Below, one piece after another: positions 1 through 5,683 of a stretch of DNA of 6,131 nt. Under the pieces are notes generated by a model. That model ran no database searches, was not told the DNA's origin, and saw only the letters and a program-made list of their open reading frames with translations. Made by a program: the position numbers and the translations under genes. The DNA comes from Gammaproteobacteria bacterium UBA6724 (lineage in GTDB: Bacteria > Pseudomonadota > Gammaproteobacteria > Pseudomonadales > Azotimanducaceae): assembly GCA_002454165.1 (NCBI GenBank), contig DKIG01000010.1:481-6611 (forward strand), read 5' to 3'. Numbering within the stretch: the first letter of the stretch is position 1; the number at the start of each line of letters is the position of its first letter.

Positions 1-1
1 C

Positions 2-1204
2 GCCCAAGGACGGTCATTGATTCTCCCGACCATCGTCGTCAGAGGCACGACTTCTAGCAATCGGCGTGTCCTGCCAACCAATCCTCCCGCCCCAACTGCG
101 CAATACAATGACCATGCTTGGCAAGCCATATTGAGTCAGCCGATTTTTCGTCTGGAAGGCTGGTATCAGTTCAAGCGTGCCAAGACCCTGCGTGCAGAAG
201 CCCTTGCCAGATTCTCGGCTGAACAACAAGCGCTTATCATCAGAGTGGCAGAGAGTTACTTCAACATACTTTCCTGGGAAGCCTCCCTGTCCTCTGCCAA
301 TGCGGAACGCGATGCGGTTCAACGTCAGTTGGAGCAGGTTCAACAACGTTTTGATGTTGGCTTGGTGGCTATCACGGATCTGCTTGAATCCCGGGCTGCC
401 TATGATTCTTCCACCGTCAATGTCATTCAGTCTGAGAGCGGCCAGTCAACCAGTTTTGAACCCCTGCTACGCTTGACCGGAAGCAAGTTTGAACAGATTT
501 ATGGTTTGTCCGAAGATTTCCCCGTGGAGAAGCCAGAACCACATAATGAAGCGGATTGGGTGAAGGTTGCTCTTGAATACAACTATGAACTCATCCGTAC
601 CAGGGAGCAGCTTCGCTCCGCAGAACGCGGTTTGCAAATTGCCAAAAGCCGACACTACCCCACCATAGATGCCGAGATCAGGTACGGTCACAGTGTCGCT
701 GGAAGTGTCAATGTTTTCAGCCGTAGCGGTAGCAAGGTCAATCAGACGGAAATGGCACTGAATGTCAATGTGCCGGTTTTCCAGGGCGGACTTGTCCATG
801 CCCAGGTCAGAGAAGCCGTGCATAACCTTGAAGCGGCGCAGCAAAATCTGAATCTGGTACAACGGTACACCGTTGAATCAACCCGTAATCTTTACGCCGC
901 CATTAACGCCGATGTTGCCAGGGTCAGGGCGAGACGCAGGGGTATTGAGTCAAGCCAGAGTGCATTGGATGCGACGCAAACCAGTTATGAGGTAGGCTCC
1001 CGAAACATCGTTGATGTGTTGCAAGCCCAGAAGCGTCTTTATCAATCTCAGTCCCAGTACGCCAGTGCTCGCTATCAATATATCCTGAGCACTTTGCGCC
1101 TGAAACAGGCCGTCGGCACCCTGAACCCGAAAGACATCTATGCACTAAATAGATTTGTTGACCGGGATATCAGCGTTACCCGGACCACTACGGCTACTAG
1201 ATAG
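2..1204 (+). CDS. tolC: TolC-family outer-membrane efflux/secretion channel, 5' partial
   Basis: This is a TolC-like outer-membrane channel subunit. In the family, trimers form an outer-membrane barrel and a periplasmic alpha-helical tunnel, and work with inner-membrane efflux pumps or type I secretion ATPases. The frame is open to the left edge, so the signal peptide and first helix (about 70-90 residues by comparison with TolC) lie outside the window. The two halves typical of the family are visible. The first carries the GLVAITD element near 359 followed by a coiled-coil helix and an LTG turn near 471. The second carries PVFQGG near 772 and the equivalent VGSRNIVDVLQAQ element near 990. 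Long Gln/Ala/Arg-rich helices connect them. The C-terminus is short and polar, ending in a Thr-rich tail. Family assignment is firm. True TolC rather than another outer-membrane factor is likely from the GLVAITD motif, but the pump partner is not visible. Confidence 0.92.
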   Translation, partial: AQGRSLILPTIVVRGTTSSNRRVLPTNPPAPTAQYNDHAWQAILSQPIFRLEGWYQFKRAKTLRAEALARFSAEQQALIIRVAESYFNILSWEASLSSANAERDAVQRQLEQVQQRFDVGLVAITDLLESRAAYDSSTVNVIQSESGQSTSFEPLLRLTGSKFEQIYGLSEDFPVEKPEPHNEADWVKVALEYNYELIRTREQLRSAERGLQIAKSRHYPTIDAEIRYGHSVAGSVNVFSRSGSKVNQTEMALNVNVPVFQGGLVHAQVREAVHNLEAAQQNLNLVQRYTVESTRNLYAAINADVARVRARRRGIESSQSALDATQTSYEVGSRNIVDVLQAQKRLYQSQSQYASARYQYILSTLRLKQAVGTLNPKDIYALNRFVDRDISVTRTTTATR

Positions 1205-1213
1205 AGCGTCAAT

Positions 1214-1219
1214 AAAGAG
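1214..1219 (+). promoter_or_regulatory. Probable Shine-Dalgarno site of the protease gene
   Basis: AAAGAG lies 8 bases before the ATG at 1228, in the 23-base gap after the tolC stop. The other in-frame ATG, at 1246, has no comparable site, which favours 1228 as the start. Confidence 0.5.
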
Positions 1220-1227
1220 CACCAATA

Positions 1228-2313
1228 ATGAACGGCAGTGATGCGATGAAATATCTATGGGCAGTCCTTCTCGTTAGTCTAATCTCGGTATTCGCCGGGG
1301 CGAGATTTACTCTTCTCGCCAGCAGTGAATACCCGGACGCATTAACCCCCGAGGAAGAAAATAATGTCGCCATCTACGGCGATGTCAGTCCATCGGTAGT
1401 TTTTGTAACCACCACTCAGGTACGCAGACACCGCTTCTCGCGTAATGCCTTGGAGTTCCCTCATGGTAGCGGGACGGGTTTCCTCTGGGATGATTCGGGA
1501 CTCGTAGTGACCAACTTCCATGTGATCGCCGCCGCCAACAGAATCACTATCACCTTGCAGTCTGGCAACTTGTACGAAGCACGAGTCATCGGCAAGGCGC
1601 CCGAAAAAGACATAGTGCTACTAAAAATAGATGCGCCGGGGGAAAATCTTAAAGGGATACCCCTGGGTGACTCCTCATCGCTTGCCGTGGGCAGGAAGGT
1701 ACTCGCCATTGGCAACCCCTTTGCACTGGATACCACCTTAACAGTCGGTGTGGTCAGCGCGCTTGGTCGTGAAATCAAATCAACAACCAACCGGACGATC
1801 AAGAATGTTATTCAAACTGATGCGGCAATTAACCCCGGGAATTCCGGTGGACCCCTGCTTGATTCCAGGGGCAGGTTAATCGGCGTCAACACGGCAATGC
1901 TCAGTCCCAGCGGTGCCAGTGCCGGTATAGGTTTTGCCATCCCTATAAACACCCTTAGAGCCATAGTCCCGGTGCTACTGGAACATGGTCATCTGCCCCG
2001 TCCCTGGCTTGGCGTTGAAGTGCTTTCGGACTATTGGACCCGGCGCTACCGGGTGAAGGGGATTGCCATCGTCTCAGTGAAGAATAACTCCTCTGCGGAC
2101 CGGGCTGGCATGGTGGGCATGCGGGAGGACCTCCGGGGCAACATCTATCTCGGCGATGTGATCATTGCGATCAACGGCAAGCCGGTAGGCACGGAAAATG
2201 CACTTGACGCACAGATTCAGCGATATGATCCGGGTGAAAGTGTCCGAGTGACAACAGTGAAAGACGATGTGCTTTACAATTATGATGTGGTTCTCCTGTC
2301 GCTTGATGAATAG
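1228..2313 (+). CDS. Deg/HtrA-type (S1C) serine protease with one PDZ domain, membrane-anchored or secreted
   Basis: This is an envelope quality-control or regulatory serine endopeptidase of the trypsin-like HtrA/Deg family, 361 residues long (E. coli DegS is about 355). A hydrophobic segment at residues 9-31 could be an uncleaved membrane anchor, as in DegS, or a signal peptide. The protease domain spans roughly 45-250. His98 is in TNFHVI, Asp128 in KDIVLLKI and the nucleophile Ser206 in NPGNSGGP, so the triad is complete. A single PDZ domain follows at about 259-355, containing LGDVIIAINGKPV. Between the PDZ ligand loop and that motif sits a short extra stretch (about 293-305, with REDLRGN). 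Such an insert also occurs in plant chloroplast DEG1-type PDZ domains, so the protein is not a plain DegS orthologue. Its position 23 bases after tolC suggests co-transcription and a periplasmic role. Substrates cannot be deduced: no RseA or RpoE gene is nearby. Confidence 0.93.
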   Translation: MNGSDAMKYLWAVLLVSLISVFAGARFTLLASSEYPDALTPEEENNVAIYGDVSPSVVFVTTTQVRRHRFSRNALEFPHGSGTGFLWDDSGLVVTNFHVIAAANRITITLQSGNLYEARVIGKAPEKDIVLLKIDAPGENLKGIPLGDSSSLAVGRKVLAIGNPFALDTTLTVGVVSALGREIKSTTNRTIKNVIQTDAAINPGNSGGPLLDSRGRLIGVNTAMLSPSGASAGIGFAIPINTLRAIVPVLLEHGHLPRPWLGVEVLSDYWTRRYRVKGIAIVSVKNNSSADRAGMVGMREDLRGNIYLGDVIIAINGKPVGTENALDAQIQRYDPGESVRVTTVKDDVLYNYDVVLLSLDE

Positions 2314-2374
2314 ATTGTCCGAAAACGCCGGGCTGTCTTCCTACAACTTCTCAGGCTAATGCGACTGTTACTTC

Positions 2375-2387
2375 CCGCGCGGCGCGG
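2375..2387. repeat. GC-rich 13-bp palindrome
   Basis: CCGCGC and GCGCGG flank a central G in the gap between the protease gene and comF. In RNA it could form a 4-bp CCGC/GCGG stem with a 5-base loop. No run of T follows, so it is a poor intrinsic terminator. It could be a protein-binding palindrome or have no function. Confidence 0.3.
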
Positions 2388-2421
2388 CACACTAATACAT
2401 ACCTAACCCACTTGCCTACTG

Positions 2422-2450
2422 CTGAGAGGCTGACACTGAGCGGTTATACT
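2422..2450 (+). promoter_or_regulatory. Predicted sigma70-type promoter for comF-nudC-modABC
   Basis: TATACT at 2445-2450 matches the -10 consensus at five of six positions. CTGAGA at 2422-2427 matches the -35 consensus at four of six, and the spacer is 17 bases. Transcription would start near 2457, giving a leader of about 57 bases made almost wholly of the 13-bp repeat tract. This is the only sizeable gap upstream of the five-gene run, which supports a promoter here, but the -35 is weak and there is no experimental support. Confidence 0.4.
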
Positions 2451-2513
2451 GGACGGTTGTACTGAATGCTCGTAATAGACGCTCGTAATGAACTCTTGTG
2501 ATGAACTCTTGTA
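2449..2513 (+). repeat. Five degenerate 13-bp tandem units ending at the comF start codon
   Basis: Units begin at 2449, 2462, 2475, 2488 and 2501, each 13 bases with no spacers. The last two share 12 of 13 bases (ATGAACTCTTGT plus G or A). The older units keep the same frame of similarity, each ending in a T-C/T-G-T-A type tail. The comF ATG at 2514 begins where a sixth unit would start and keeps its first six bases (ATGAAC). The first unit overlaps the -10 element by two bases, so the tract fills the whole predicted leader. No purine-rich Shine-Dalgarno site is seen inside it. Confidence 0.8.
2466..2501 (+). CDS. Possible 11-residue leader peptide MLVIDARNELL
   Basis: A short ORF within the repeat tract starts at ATG 2466 and stops at TGA 2499-2501. 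The last base of the stop is the first base of another ATG at 2501 (TGATG), although the frame opened there runs out of register with comF. No ribosome-binding site is apparent and the ORF may be a by-product of the repeat. It is listed because stop/start overlaps recur in this leader. Confidence 0.15.
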   Translation: MLVIDARNELL

Positions 2514-2514
2514 A
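2488..2514 (+). CDS. Possible 8-residue leader peptide MNSCDELL, overlapping the comF start
   Basis: This short ORF starts at the ATG of repeat unit 4 and ends with TAA at 2512-2514, sharing its last base with the comF ATG (TAATG). That arrangement would allow termination-reinitiation, which could matter because comF lacks its own recognisable Shine-Dalgarno site. The mini-ORF has no clear ribosome-binding site either, so translation is speculative. Confidence 0.2.
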   Translation: MNSCDELL

Positions 2515-3281
2515 TGAACAAGGCAAAACAATTCTTTTACCGGATTCTCCCCGGCATCTGTATTGCCTGCGGTTGCCGCAGTCACCGGACAATTGATCTC
2601 TGCCGCGCCTGTGAACAGGACCTGCCCTGGTTAATCAACGCCTGCCCCCGTTGCGGGCTACCGCTTCAGGCAACCGATGAACCCTGCTTGCAGTGCGCTT
2701 CACGAGCCCTGCCCTTTGAGCAGACAATAGCTGCCTTTTCCTACGCCTTCCCGGTTGATTGCCTGATTCAACAATTTAAGAACCGACAAGACCTTGCATC
2801 GGGCAGAGTGCTGGCAAGGCTACTCGGACAACATATCATGCGGGTTAATCCTGGTTTCCTCTCGGACAATGACAGGCATCAAGGTCAAACACTTCTCGTC
2901 CCCGCGCCACTGCATCCCAAAAAACAACGTCGCCGCGGTTTTAATCAATCCAGGCAGGTGGCGAGTATTCTTGCTGAGATCTTCAAGATTAAACTTGACG
3001 ACAAGCATTTGATACGCACCAGATTTACCGCTGACCAGAAATTGCTCAGTGTGGCGGCGCGAAAGAAGAATGTCACCCATGCTTTCACAATGCGACGCGC
3101 CTTCAATGGTGAAAGAATCATTCTTGTGGACGATGTTGTCACCACCGGAGCAACAGTGGTGGAAATGGCAAACTGCCTGCTTCGGGGTGGTGCCAACTCG
3201 GTGGCGGTGGCGGCACTTGCCCGTACTCCGCCTGCCCGGTTTTCCGAAAACGCCACCTCTACAGATGACCTGCCGCTGTGA
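2514..3281 (+). CDS. comF: ComF family phosphoribosyltransferase-like protein
   Basis: The 255-residue protein has the ComF/GntX layout: an N-terminal zinc-ribbon-like region followed by a type I phosphoribosyltransferase fold. Four CxxC pairs are visible at C16/C19, C30/C33, C44/C47 and C58/C61. The family motif PAPLHPKKQRRRGFNQS precedes the PRPP-binding loop RIILVDDVVTTGAT (about 201-214, acidic pair Asp206-Asp207). ComF homologues are needed for natural transformation in several bacteria, and studies in other species link it to the single-strand DNA uptake machinery; its enzymatic substrate is not settled. The start at 2514 is the first in-frame initiator, because an in-frame TGA lies at 2502-2504 and the N-terminus aligns with the expected first Cys pair. 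No clear ribosome-binding site precedes it: the upstream bases are the 13-bp repeat tract. nudC follows after 12 bases. No other competence gene is present, so a transformation role is inferred from the family only. Confidence 0.93.
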   Translation: MNKAKQFFYRILPGICIACGCRSHRTIDLCRACEQDLPWLINACPRCGLPLQATDEPCLQCASRALPFEQTIAAFSYAFPVDCLIQQFKNRQDLASGRVLARLLGQHIMRVNPGFLSDNDRHQGQTLLVPAPLHPKKQRRRGFNQSRQVASILAEIFKIKLDDKHLIRTRFTADQKLLSVAARKKNVTHAFTMRRAFNGERIILVDDVVTTGATVVEMANCLLRGGANSVAVAALARTPPARFSENATSTDDLPL

Positions 3282-3293
3282 TAAAGTTTGTTT

Positions 3294-4151
3294 ATGATTT
3301 GGCAGGATATAAAAACGGACTTCACACCGGGTCTTGCCGCGCCAGACGATGTTGACAAAAGTTTCCATATTGTCATTTCCGATGGCGAAGTGCTTTGCAT
3401 CAAAGGTGCCATTCCCTGGCGACCCCTCAACCAGGATGAATGGCACTGGTGCGAGCTTGAACCTCTCTCATCCCATTATCTTGGCGATCTTGCCGGGGTG
3501 TCCATCTTCGCCAACGAGGTGGACCCGGAAGCGGACGAACCCGAGGGATATGAATTCACCAACCTCTGGTCTTTTCTGACGACCGTTGAGCAGCCTGTGT
3601 TTTACCTGATAGGGCGAGCCAGACAACTGGTTGAGTGGCATAGGCAGCACCAGTATTGCGGCACCTGTGGCAGAGTGACCTCAACCGAATCGCTGGACCG
3701 ATCACGACGATGTGAGGCTTGCAATCTCGTGTTTTATCCCCGCCTGTCTCCGTCCATTATCGCCCTGGTGCATAGAGACAAAGACCTACTGCTGGCGAAA
3801 AATGCGTCAGCCAAGAGCAACTTCTACAGCACCCTGGCGGGATTCGTCGAACCGGGTGAATCCATTGAAGAAACCGTACATAGGGAAGTATGGGAAGAGG
3901 TGGGGATAAAAATTAGGAACCTGCGTTATTTCAGCAGTCAATCCTGGCCCTTTCCCAATTCACTCATGCTGGGCTTCCATGCCGAATATGAGAGTGGTGA
4001 AATCAACATACAACAGGAAGAAATCGCAGCCGCCCAGTGGTTCCACTACACCAATCTGCCGCACCGCCCAGCCATGATGTCAATCTCTGGATGGTTGATT
4101 GATGACTTCATCAAGGGCATCCAGCAGACAGATTCGGCACTAACTTCTTGA
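3294..4151 (+). CDS. nudC: NADH pyrophosphatase / RNA deNADding enzyme NudC
   Basis: This 285-residue NudC hydrolyses NAD(H) to NMN(H) and AMP, and family members remove NAD caps from the 5' end of RNA; it acts in the cytosol. An N-terminal beta-rich domain (about 1-115) is followed by a zinc ribbon with C122, C125, C140 and C143. A complete Nudix box follows at 183-205: G183, E189, R197-E198, E201-E202, G204. The NudC-specific element is SQSWPFPNS at 215-223. The usual form is SQPWPFPxS, so the third residue is Ser instead of Pro, a mild variation. The ATG at 3294 is preferred to the in-frame TTG at 3288, because a weak AAAG (3283-3286) lies 7 bases before the ATG but only one base before the TTG. 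The gene sits 12 bases after comF and 13 bases before modA, so it is probably transcribed with both. Confidence 0.95.
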   Translation: MIWQDIKTDFTPGLAAPDDVDKSFHIVISDGEVLCIKGAIPWRPLNQDEWHWCELEPLSSHYLGDLAGVSIFANEVDPEADEPEGYEFTNLWSFLTTVEQPVFYLIGRARQLVEWHRQHQYCGTCGRVTSTESLDRSRRCEACNLVFYPRLSPSIIALVHRDKDLLLAKNASAKSNFYSTLAGFVEPGESIEETVHREVWEEVGIKIRNLRYFSSQSWPFPNSLMLGFHAEYESGEINIQQEEIAAAQWFHYTNLPHRPAMMSISGWLIDDFIKGIQQTDSALTS

Positions 4152-4164
4152 CGCAGTATCCATC

Positions 4165-4980
4165 ATGACGGTGCATACAAGGGCAACATGGCTGGGTTAC
4201 TCCGGTCTCTTCTTAGGTGTCAACTTCTCAGGTGTCAACTTCTTAGGTGTCAACTTCTTAGGTGTCATCTTCTCAGGCGCCGCGGCCATGTCGTCGGTCG
4301 CGGTTGCAGACACAATGACAGTGGCAGTGGCATCCAACTTCAAGCCGGTTCTTGAATTGCTTGTCGCAGACTTCACACGAGATTCCTCCGTCAGGGTGCA
4401 AATCAGTGCCGGGTCAACCGGCTCCATCTATGCCCGGATTAAAAACGGCGCACCTTATGATGTCTTTCTAGCTGCTGACCGGGAGCGTCCCGGGCTACTG
4501 GAGCAGGAGGGCATGATTATGCCAAAGAGTCGTTATACCTACGCCATCGGCAGGTTGGTGTTCTGGATGCCGGGTGCTGATAGGGTCTCAGCAGCGAGCA
4601 TCAGGGAGATGACTTCCCATATTGCCATTGCCGACCCGAATCTTGCTCCCTACGGACGTGCGGCAAGGCAAGTTCTGCAACGGGTAGGAATGGAAAACTT
4701 CCCGGTTGTTCAGGGTAAGAGTGTTTCCCAAACGGCAACTTTCATTGCGACCGGCAACACTGGCGGCGGCTTCATCGCCCTGTCCCAGGTCAAACAAATG
4801 AATGTCAGTGAATCAAGTTACTGGTTGATACCGACTGACTGGCACCAGCCCATTGAACAACAGCTAGTCGTCCTGCATGACGCGCGCCCTGGTTATGCAG
4901 AGTTGATCGCCTTTCTCAAGTCCCCGTCTGCCAGGGCGATCATCACCCGAGCCGGATACGAGGTGCCTGACGGTGATTGA
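4165..4980 (+). CDS. modA: Molybdate ABC transporter periplasmic binding protein ModA
   Basis: This 271-residue protein is the periplasmic molybdate (and probably tungstate) binding component that delivers the oxyanion to ModB-ModC. After the signal region come the conserved ModA elements: VAVASNF (53-59), SAGSTGSIYARI, NGAPYDVFLAAD, IADPNLAPYGRAA and GGGFIALSQV. These include the Ser and Tyr positions that normally contact the anion. The signal peptide is long. Positively charged residues are few (H4, R6), a Gly/Val/Asn/Phe repeat fills residues 18-37, and SVAVA|D suggests signal peptidase I cleavage after A48. Starting at the internal ATG 4288 (M42) would remove export, so 4165 is preferred. 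No strong Shine-Dalgarno site is seen at 4150-4164; the nudC stop is only 13 bases upstream, so translational coupling is possible. The gene ends inside modB with an 8-base overlap. Confidence 0.95.
   Translation: MTVHTRATWLGYSGLFLGVNFSGVNFLGVNFLGVIFSGAAAMSSVAVADTMTVAVASNFKPVLELLVADFTRDSSVRVQISAGSTGSIYARIKNGAPYDVFLAADRERPGLLEQEGMIMPKSRYTYAIGRLVFWMPGADRVSAASIREMTSHIAIADPNLAPYGRAARQVLQRVGMENFPVVQGKSVSQTATFIATGNTGGGFIALSQVKQMNVSESSYWLIPTDWHQPIEQQLVVLHDARPGYAELIAFLKSPSARAIITRAGYEVPDGD
4216..4275 (+). repeat. Four 15-bp in-frame tandem copies in the modA signal-peptide region
   Basis: Copies start at 4216, 4231, 4246 and 4261. Copies 2 and 3 are identical (GGTGTCAACTTCTTA), copy 1 differs at one base, and copy 4 differs from copies 2 and 3 at two bases (from copy 1 at one). 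A shortened copy lacking three bases lies at 4204-4215. Translated, the copies read GVNFS, GVNFL, GVNFL and GVIFS, the bulk of the hydrophobic part of the signal peptide. The near-perfect identity indicates recent growth by replication slippage, and the 15-bp unit keeps the frame whatever the copy number. Confidence 0.95.
4960..4964 (+). promoter_or_regulatory. Shine-Dalgarno site of modB inside modA
   Basis: GAGGT lies 8 bases before the GTG at 4973, within the last codons of modA. It supports the GTG start and the 8-base modA/modB overlap. Confidence 0.6.
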
Positions 4981-5683
4981 CCCGGATCTGATTTCTCTCT
5001 GGATCACCATCAAACTGGCGGCGCTCACCACCCTCAGTCTGATACTGGTCGGAACGCCCCTTGCCTGGTGGTTATCCCGCTCATCTGGCTTGATGCGACA
5101 TCTGATTGAGCCTTTAATCGCTCTGCCCATCGTCCTGCCGCCCACGGTGGTAGGGTTTTATTTGCTGATCGTCTTTTCACCTGCCCACTTCCCTGGTGCC
5201 TTCTATGCGGAAGTGACCGGCACCACCCTGGCATTCAGTTTCCCCGGGCTGGTCATTGGCTCTTTTATCTATTCCCTGCCCTTCTATGTGCAACCGTTAC
5301 AACTGTCTTTTGATGCCCTCAGGGAGGAACTTATTGAAGCCGCCGCCACCCTGGGGGCTGGTCCCCTTGATCGATTTTTCAGCATCATCCTGCCCTTGTC
5401 ACGGCGGGGTTTCGTCACCGCAATTTGTCTTGCCTTCGCGCATACTGTGGGTGAATTCGGCATAGTACTGATGATTGGCGGCAACCTGCCGGATGAAACA
5501 AGAGTCCTGTCCATCGCCCTTTTCGACCAGGTTGAATCCCTGGAATATCAACGGGCGCATATTCTGGCGGCAGGTTTGCTGATATTTTCTTTCATTACGC
5601 TAGCCATTCTGTACCGCTTCAACCGGACTGAGAGGCCGCGTTGGGTAAACAGCCATGCGCGGGTTAGAGGTGAACAGCCATGA
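4973..5683 (+). CDS. modB: Molybdate ABC transporter permease ModB
   Basis: This is the inner-membrane permease of the molybdate importer, 236 residues, close to the usual length (E. coli ModB is 229). About five membrane segments are visible, near residues 12-34, 46-69, 84-106, 145-168 and 198-217. Typical ModB elements are LPIVLPPTVVGFYLL (51-65), SLPF (101-104), the ABC-permease coupling motif starting EAAATLGAG at 122 and running to LPLSRRG, and the HTVGEFGIVLMIGGN stretch. The coupling motif docks on the ATPase ModC. Translation starts at GTG 4973 with GAGGT 8 bases upstream. The start lies inside modA (8-base overlap) and the stop overlaps the modC ATG (ATGA), so stoichiometric coupled translation of the three subunits is expected. 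Confidence 0.95.
   Translation: MIDPDLISLWITIKLAALTTLSLILVGTPLAWWLSRSSGLMRHLIEPLIALPIVLPPTVVGFYLLIVFSPAHFPGAFYAEVTGTTLAFSFPGLVIGSFIYSLPFYVQPLQLSFDALREELIEAAATLGAGPLDRFFSIILPLSRRGFVTAICLAFAHTVGEFGIVLMIGGNLPDETRVLSIALFDQVESLEYQRAHILAAGLLIFSFITLAILYRFNRTERPRWVNSHARVRGEQP

Noticed and set aside
17..19. TTG at 17 as the start of the TolC-family gene
   Set aside because: The frame is open to the left edge, the upstream residues (AQGRS) fit the family, and a start here would leave no signal peptide or first helix. The gene is 5' truncated by the window.
400..480. Possible compensated frameshift in tolC, where the coiled-coil reads SESGQSTS
   Set aside because: The segment from the AAYD element to the LTG turn has the same length as in E. 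coli TolC, and SFEPLLRLTG fits the family in the same frame, so no indel is needed.
2375..2390. GC-rich palindrome as a Rho-independent terminator of the protease gene
   Set aside because: The practical stem is only four pairs and no T-run follows.
2430..2450. CTGACA at 2430-2435 as the -35 box for the TATACT -10
   Set aside because: The sequence match is good, but the spacer is only 9 bases, far too short for sigma70; CTGAGA at 2422 gives 17.
3288..3293. TTG at 3288 as the nudC start
   Set aside because: An ATG two codons later has better spacing from the weak AAAG and is the usual initiator; the difference is only two residues.
2820..3446. Long antisense ORF (208 codons) opposite comF and the start of nudC
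   Set aside because: It overlaps two well-supported genes on the other strand and shows no recognisable domain.
4152..4164. ModE operator or molybdenum-cofactor riboswitch upstream of modA
   Set aside because: Only 13 bases separate nudC and modA, and I saw no ModE-like palindrome in the adjoining sequence.
4288..4290. Internal ATG (M42) as the true modA start, leaving the 15-bp repeat untranslated
   Set aside because: ModA must be exported and this start would leave only a short non-hydrophobic stub; the repeat keeps frame and encodes the hydrophobic region.
4197..4427. Antisense ORF with Lys-Leu-Thr-Pro-type repeats opposite modA
   Set aside because: It is the reverse reading of the 15-bp repeat. 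There is no ribosome-binding site or family resemblance, and modA is clearly the coding strand.
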